Positions 39,764 to 64,000 of a stretch of 64,000 bases of DNA are shown here, one piece after another. This DNA comes from Erythrophleum ivorense (taxonomy: Eukaryota > Streptophyta > Magnoliopsida > Fabales > Fabaceae). Location: NCBI GenBank assembly GCA_026724425.1, contig JAIUCV010000009.1:15759294-15823293 (forward strand), read 5' to 3'. A model generated the notes under the pieces. That model ran no database searches. It worked only from the letters and a program-made list of their open reading frames with translations, and was not told the DNA's origin. The position numbers and the translations under genes are program-made. The stretch's first letter is position 1, and every line of letters begins with the position of its first letter.

Positions 39764-41110
39764 TCTTTGTCTATGTGTATGAGCTTCTTTAAGGCACAGT
39801 TAGCAGTGTTTTAAGAGTTAATTGAGTTAATATAAGAAGATTAAAAAAAAGCTTTGGTCTCATTATCATGATTTCCAAACATGAGGATTTTTTAGTTATT
39901 ATGCCTTGTTATTGTTTGAACTATGTGTTGAACTCCTTAAATATGACAAATTGGTTGTGCCTTATTATTGGTTAATGATGATTGAATCTCTTGAATATGA
40001 ATGTTGATTGTGGATGATACTAGAATGAGTCACTACTTATATGTGTGCATGTGTATATGGGTGAATGCATGCATGCTTACCTATGAGATTTAATATGCAC
40101 TAAATCTTTGACATATTGAGTATTACTTATGACTCGGACTGATGAAAATGACCTAAAAATAGATATGACCTTAGATTGCATGTATTTTTGTGAAGCCACT
40201 TTAGAGGACACCCTAGTATGAAATATTTATATTTCTGCAATCATGTTTCTTAATAATGTGTCTTGAATGTGCTCATGTGTCAAATGATTATAGTGATACT
40301 GGAATATTTAAGGAAAGTAGTTCTTCCTCTTTAACCACATTGAAACCTAGTTCTTGCAACAAGTCACATGTGATACTTGGCGGGATAACTATAAGGATAG
40401 TTTTCTCACAAACAATGCATTTAAGGATGGATCATTTGCATCTCCCTTGTTTTGTAAAAATGTTCACAGTGTTCTAATATTAAAATGAGCACTAGCTATA
40501 GGGTAAGAATGTAGCTATGTTTGAAATGTTCTCTAAATTTTATTATGTATCTACTAGAGTAAATAGGACCATGTAATTATCGATAGTCATACATTTAACT
40601 TTTTGTATATGTTTTTATGTTATTGTTTATGCTATCTTTTATATGCACCTAACAAGAGGAAGAAAAGAAAAATGATTTTCTATATTTTATATAGATAAAC
40701 CATTATATGAATTTCAAACATAGTTTGTTTTACTGGGAATGTAAATTCTCATTATTTTCTGCAATTTATTCATATAAGGATTTGAGTCTAGCCAACACTA
40801 CGCTCAATCCCTAAAGTGGTATGGATGTGGGTTGATAAGCTAGAAGCCTGGGTCGATAACCTACACAGTGGTAAATGAAGATAGACAAGCTTTATTTCTT
40901 CTTTAGATACTTTTAATAACTTATAAGACATCAAACTGTGTTTGGTTGTCTAATTTTGTGAATAATTATATCTTTTAATATTACCGCAATATAAGTATAG
41001 AGTTATTGGAGGCTACTATTGCCACACTAGCACTTTCATTTATGATGATGTGATTCTATGAATATTTGATGCATGGAAATTCTATTTATACTCAGTACGC
41101 TTTACCCTCT
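39388..41110 (+). repeat. Dispersed repeat rep-D, copy 2
   Basis: Matches 14,230-16,010 in order and orientation, and contains an extra internal duplication (39,425-40,022). No coding similarity. The 73-codon open frame at 40,256-40,477 is not shared with copy 1 and is not called. Confidence 0.5.
39425..40022 (+). repeat. Tandem duplication with a ~350-bp unit
   Basis: The block starting gagcttgtttaaggca (39,430) recurs as gagcttctttaaggca (39,781), and ttgtagatgata (39,661) recurs as ttgtggatgata (40,008). The unit is therefore 347-351 bp. Long stretches are near-identical, for example ggttaatgatgattgaatct in both. Small indels and substitutions separate the halves. Confidence 0.85.
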
Positions 41111-44100
41111 AATTAGAAATATATGATAACTTCCGTAACATGCATAATTCATGATGTACCAAGAAAAAGTAATGTCCTCGAAGTAAATAAGGAAAATTAA
41201 ATGGGAAATTTACTGTCAAAATTACATAAAACTGCAGACTTAAGCATATCAATATTTTTTTTTTTAATGTGGTGATGATCAATCACTAATATCAATTCAA
41301 AAATTATTCGATTGCCATATGAGTGATATCTAATTTAGGTCGGTCATACGTATTTTAATCATGTAGCTAAAAAGGTCCATGTTCAGCAAACTGACCACCC
41401 TAAATGTCGAAGTTGAACCATCAAAGTGCATTTCTGGGATGGGGATCAACTTGTGTTAAACATCTTCAATTGTCATTTTTTTTGTTTGGGTACATTTGGA
41501 GATTTGAATCTAGAATCTCTTACTAACCATCAAAATTTGTCCTCACAGACGATGCCAAGTGACTTAGTGTCAATTTAATTTATGCAAAAATAAAATATAA
41601 AATTCGTAAAAGATATATAAGAATTTTTCTTATATGCCAAGTTATTTGTGTTTGTGCTATATCATAATTAATTATATCAAGAAAAAAATATGATTTAAAT
41701 AATAGTACTTAATCAAAAAAATATAGTTATCTTGCAAAAGTTCAAGTATCATCTGCATGTGCAACAAAAGGAACTAGTTCTAACGATCTATCAACTTGGT
41801 CCTACGTCTCGTGTCTTGGCGTGTAATTATAATTTGGGAATGAGTTATGAAATATCCTAGTCTTGAGATCTGTTAACCTAAAAATGACATTGTGTCTCAG
41901 CTGACGAAGTATCTCATCCACAGGCATCTCTTCCACAGGCTTAGATTTATTGTCCACGTATAAGAGCCTAGCAACAACCATGGTATTTTAATTTATTAGT
42001 AGTTTTTTTTTGTGTTGTCTAATTATAAATTAAAATTTTCATTTTTGGTAGAACTTGAATGAAATCTAAGTAGTTAGCACTTGGTCTCAATTTCAAAACC
42101 CTGTTCCATCATGTGCAAAAAAGAATTTGAATGGAATAATATGACATTTCTAATACATAAAAGTAATTTGTCAAAGATACATGTTATGGAGAACTAAGAT
42201 GTTGAGTTATCTTTCAATAACCAAATTATGCATTTTCTTTGTTATATATAAAAAGCTTTAAACTTTCCATTACCTTCCATTTCTACTAAACATCTCAAAT
42301 TATTTTCAAGAGTCAAGTCCTAATGGCCTATACAATACTAGAAGTTTCTGCTGAGCATTGAAAGGTAAGCACTACTTAAAATAAGTAAAGAAAAACTTTT
42401 TTTTTTTGGGTCTATGCATGCGGTACATAAGGAGGGGATGCCAGCGAGAATGACTTGTGCTTCGCTTAATTCAAGTGGTCACCTTCTTCAACTAAACATG
42501 AATGGTACACAAAATTCTTAGTTATGGAATTTGAAAATGGAATGATTAATTGAATGTAATTATTTCTATTATATTTGGTATGATATTCAATAGAGTGGAA
42601 ATGTCTCTACATTCATTTGATTGGATTAAAACATAAGAGAAATAAAAAGCAAAGCTACACAAATGACTAAAATGCCCACAAAAGATAAAATAATTTTAAA
42701 AAACATTTATTTTTTAATGACTTTTATCAGATAAAGAACCAAATTATCTTCTTCCTCATCTTCCCCATGCTTCCTTTGCACCTTCAAACCAACACTGCTT
42801 ATGACCACAATCAACAATCAACTTTGGTTCAAGAAATGAGATGGCAATAGAAGAAATTACCTATTTGTATTGAAGATGGCAAAGGTGGACCTTCGAAAGC
42901 AACCCATGAAAATTTCAAATATGAGATTTTGGATTTGAGCACCCCAAAGCAATCTTCCATGTGCGCACTGTAATGGAGGGACGCAATTTCAAATCTCCAT
43001 TGCTGATGAGTAACTGGGTTCGTCTTCTACCGCGCCAATGGAGAACATGCACTAAAGTCAAAAGGGGCAAAATTAAGATACCAATTTTTGGCTCCAAAAG
43101 GCTTCTTTGTTGCACAAACACATTTTGGTATGAGACTCATTCTCCTAACCAAATGCATTTTGGCAACATATTCAGTCTCCCTCTCCCTTTCTAACGATGA
43201 ACCAAATGGGCTATTAATGTTGTATTCTATCTCTACCAGCACGATCACCATGTCATGTGGAAACAAGCTCCATTGATAGACGAAGCATGTCATGTGATAT
43301 ATATTAATTGACTATACTTCGACTAATCAATGCCCATAAAATTTCGCATTTCTTTTTATTTAGTATTCATTGATGTAGATAATTATTTCTGCCAGCCTTA
43401 TTCCAAGTTAGTTTAGCATTCTTTCTCCTCTAATTTATTTTGTATCAGCCACTGCTTGTTTAACTCAGGTGGTATTAGATGAATACCATTTGGAGTATAA
43501 AAAAGTTAAAACCTCATCATTTTCTGATTTTACTAGGAAACCAATTTATAATTGTACATAATATCAGTTGGATTTTTTTAGTTAACTTTTAGTGCAACGT
43601 ATACGCATGAATTGACAAGAAAAATGTCTTGGTTTTGAATATTCAAAATTGTAATTGCTCAAATAAGGCATAGATGGTATCCATTGTTTCTGATTACAAT
43701 TTATTACAGGCAACGGCATCGGCAATGTGAATCCTGAATACACACGCACACGTTTCTAATGCCTCAAAGTGTACCTTAACTAAATTGTCACTAAGTTTAT
43801 TGAGAAATGGATCAAGATATAAGTAAATAAAGGCAATGATTAATACGAACTAATTTCCCGTATTAGGATGGAAAAACACGAGGGTAAAGCTCTAATATCT
43901 AATACATGAGGGCGAAAAAAGCATGGTCAGCATTAATACTTAAGTTCCTGAGATTAACTGTTTGCACTAACCTCAGTTATCAATGATCTGCGATACATGC
44001 TGATGCCTCAGACATTAAAAGTTAACAGTTAATGCTTCATATGTAAATAAATCAAATGATAATTGATATACTTGAACATTTGAAAATCATTAGAATCAAT

Positions 44101-44151
44101 GACTCAATAAATAGCGATTATAGTACAGCAACAGCAGAGTGGGTAAGAAAC
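41111..44151. other. Low-copy-looking flank downstream of the CMT gene
   Basis: AT-rich with poly-T runs (41,252-41,264; 42,397-42,407) and no supported gene. A few 60-90-codon frames at 42,915-43,293 overlap on both strands and have no recognisable motif. The part nearest 44,151 should include the 3' UTR of the CMT gene, whose polyadenylation site I cannot place. The strings at 41,500-41,575 and 42,065-42,110 vaguely resemble tRNA-derived SINE fragments, but not enough to call. Confidence 0.4.
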
Positions 44152-62035
<17,884 letters not shown>

Positions 62036-64000
62036 CTGCGAGTTATAATATAATCATCACAAGAAAGGCAAAGACCTATCACATGCTTAAGTTGTTAGCC
62101 CAAGGTTTCCAAGAAACCTCCTAAATGTTTTGAAGATAACAAACTACTAGAACTAAGTTTTGACATATTAAAAAGTCTCATTGAAGTATTAAATTAAAAT
62201 ATAATGTAACGTCTGGTTTGGCTTAAATACTCTGTCAGGATAACTCCTAAAGAATCTTGCCTATTTAAGGCAAGTCAACTCTACAAATTTAAAAGAAAAA
62301 ATGAAAGAATCCACTAAAAAGGAGAAAGCAACTATCGGCCAAATGCCCAAATGTATTAAGGAAGGTCAAACAAAGTGTTGTGCATCAAAGAATCAGGGGT
62401 TCTGCTGCTCAATCAAAGATCATCGAAAACAAAAAATAAAAAAAGAGATAACAAAGTAAAAACACGCCAAAATCAAGGCTTGAGGTGGTAAAAATTTGAA
62501 GAAAGCATCAAATAACCATTCTAACGGCTAGGAGACATTCAAGGAGACAAAATACACTTGCTTGAAGCAAAAGACCAGAAAAAGACAGATTATCGGGGAA
62601 AAAACTCAACATATATGTAATCAAAGTAGCCAAATCAATCATGCTTTCAAAATCAGAGTTTAAAAGCTTTCAAGAAATAAATTTTTTCACAAAACAATCA
62701 TTAAAAAAATGAAGCAAAAGATCTGAAAAGAATAAGCTTGAAATAAGGAAGTTGGGTAAGAATCAGTCAACCTGGAAACAATTTCTGCACCAGTTATTGC
62801 AACATGTGTGCAATGGCCAAGATGAAGGTTTTATGAGCTCCGACAGTCAAGACACATTGGCAATATATGAAGCCTACCATATGCTTTGAAAAGGGTACCA
62901 AGACCTCTAAGCCGATTGGTTGCTATCTTTCATGTCCTATAGTAGAGGATTCATGCACCAAAATTTGCTTAGCCTTGAAGAATCCACTTTCAGGCATGTA
63001 TTCGGATTATCTACAGTATTTAGGATGCGTTTAATGGTATATACCGAAAACCCTAACGAGTCTTAAGTAACTTCATCTTTTACATACCTTGCTTTGTAAA
63101 ATCTTAGCCTTTTGGTGAGAGAAAATAGAGGTAGCATTTTTTGTTATTGGTGAGCAAATAAAAACTAACTTGTATATGCGTTGGGTCAGCATAGAAAACC
63201 TCAGCGTTGGCGGTGAACGTGATAAACCCGTCAATTTAACTGTTACTTGTGAGCTGGTTGTAGAACAAGCATTTGCTTAGTGAAAAGCCCTCGGAGCCAA
63301 GGAAACTAGACAAAGGCAATTGTTGGGGCAAGACTAATATAAAAATATCTGGTCTAAGCTTCTTTTTCTCTATCTCTTTACTTTGAGCAAATTATATTTC
63401 AATTCTAGCATTGTTTCCTCAGCTAGCTTACTGTTTTACAGTTATGTGCATTGAGTATTTGATGGACTCCAACCTGCAGTCAAAACATACAAGAGACAAA
63501 AACGAGGCGCAGAAGGGAGGAAAAAAAGAGGGGACAATAGGTAGAATAGGAGGAACTGAAGGCCCAGCAGAGAACATGAAGGTTTATTCCCGAAGGAGAA
63601 AGGAAGAAAGAAGGGTAAATGAGGAAATTCACAAGGAAAAAGCGAGAGAAGTAGTTGGGGAGTAGTGGGAACAAGGCTCTAAAAGGAAAGACAGATGAGA
63701 AGGCTTCAGACAAGGAATTTTATGTTACTGGGTGAAGAGATGTTGGCCTCTCGAAAGCTAGCGGTGGGTTCAGTTTCCTTGTTACTTTGAGAAGTTTTCT
63801 TGAGTGTTTTTTGTGGCGTTTGATTCTGAAGTGAAGTACTTGAGTGAATCTTTTACCAGGAGGGAGATCCCTTATCTCCATCAGTGTAAGCTCTTATTAC
63901 AGAACGATTTCAATATAATACCTGTACCTCCACTCTGGTGACCTTTTTTCTTAGTTGTGTGAGTGCGTGTTTGATTGGATGGTCCTATCTGCTGTTTGTC
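62036..64000. other. CMT intron or upstream region; possible copia-LTR-like piece
   Basis: The preceding CMT exon (start of the chromodomain) should lie to the right, but I found no sequence encoding it here. Positions 63,320-63,960 include LTR-like wording (tgttggggcaagactaat at 63,323 and a pyrimidine-rich tttttctctatctctttact at 63,363). A plus-strand frame at 63,411-63,665 contains KVYSRRRKEERR, a motif seen in some plant retroelement proteins. Neither is strong enough to call. The rest shows nothing. Confidence 0.35.

Noticed and set aside
41500..42110. tRNA-like words (gatttgaatctagaatctct; gttagcacttggtctcaatt)
   Set aside because: The A- and B-box patterns are incomplete and unpaired, so neither a tRNA gene nor a SINE can be supported.
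63411..63665. 84-codon plus-strand frame with KVYSRRRKEERR
   Set aside because: There is a faint likeness to plant retroelement proteins only. No neighbouring pol sequence or clear LTR pair supports it.

Overview
The window is nuclear DNA of a flowering plant, most likely a eudicot. It is AT-rich, its one gene is split by many introns, and most of the rest is decayed LTR retrotransposons with some LINE sequence. I cannot name the species. No bacterial, organellar, CRISPR, rRNA or tRNA features were seen.

Layout. Positions 1-41,110 are almost entirely repeats. Two families of very long LTRs dominate: LTR-A (about 3.0-3.6 kb, TGTAAT...TTACA ends) and LTR-B (about 2.9-3.0 kb, TGTAACACCC start). 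Most copies are solo LTRs inserted inside one another, on both strands. The clearest stack is 18,602-31,880. An outer solo LTR (target duplication ATAGA) holds two more (GAAGA and TTCCT), and one of those holds a fourth (CATAC). All four duplications are perfect. A second stack at 1-9,346 ends in a Ty3/gypsy Tekay/Del-like pol remnant. LTR-B copies carry an array of CpG-rich near-palindromes and LTR-A copies carry a 31-bp tandem array. A separate repeat family (rep-D) occurs at 14.2-16.0 kb and 39.4-41.1 kb, and a Ty1/copia pol fragment lies at 16.2-17.0 kb.

Positions 44,152-62,035 (minus strand) hold the one recognisable host gene: the C-terminal twelve exons of a chromomethylase (plant CMT-type DNA cytosine methyltransferase, probably CMT3-like). 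They join in frame to 440 residues plus a stop. The N-terminal part (BAH domain, motif I, start of the chromodomain) lies to the right and was not found before position 64,000.

One CMT intron (45,390-59,516, 14.1 kb) is itself a transposon nest. It holds a Ty3/gypsy chromovirus with short LTRs (+) interrupted by a Ty1/copia element (-), a BTB/NPH3-family pseudogene (-) interrupted by an RTE-type LINE (+), and unclassified coding-like debris. CMT enzymes maintain non-CG methylation that silences such elements, so this gene probably has to be transcribed and spliced across its own heterochromatin-like targets. That last point is inference.
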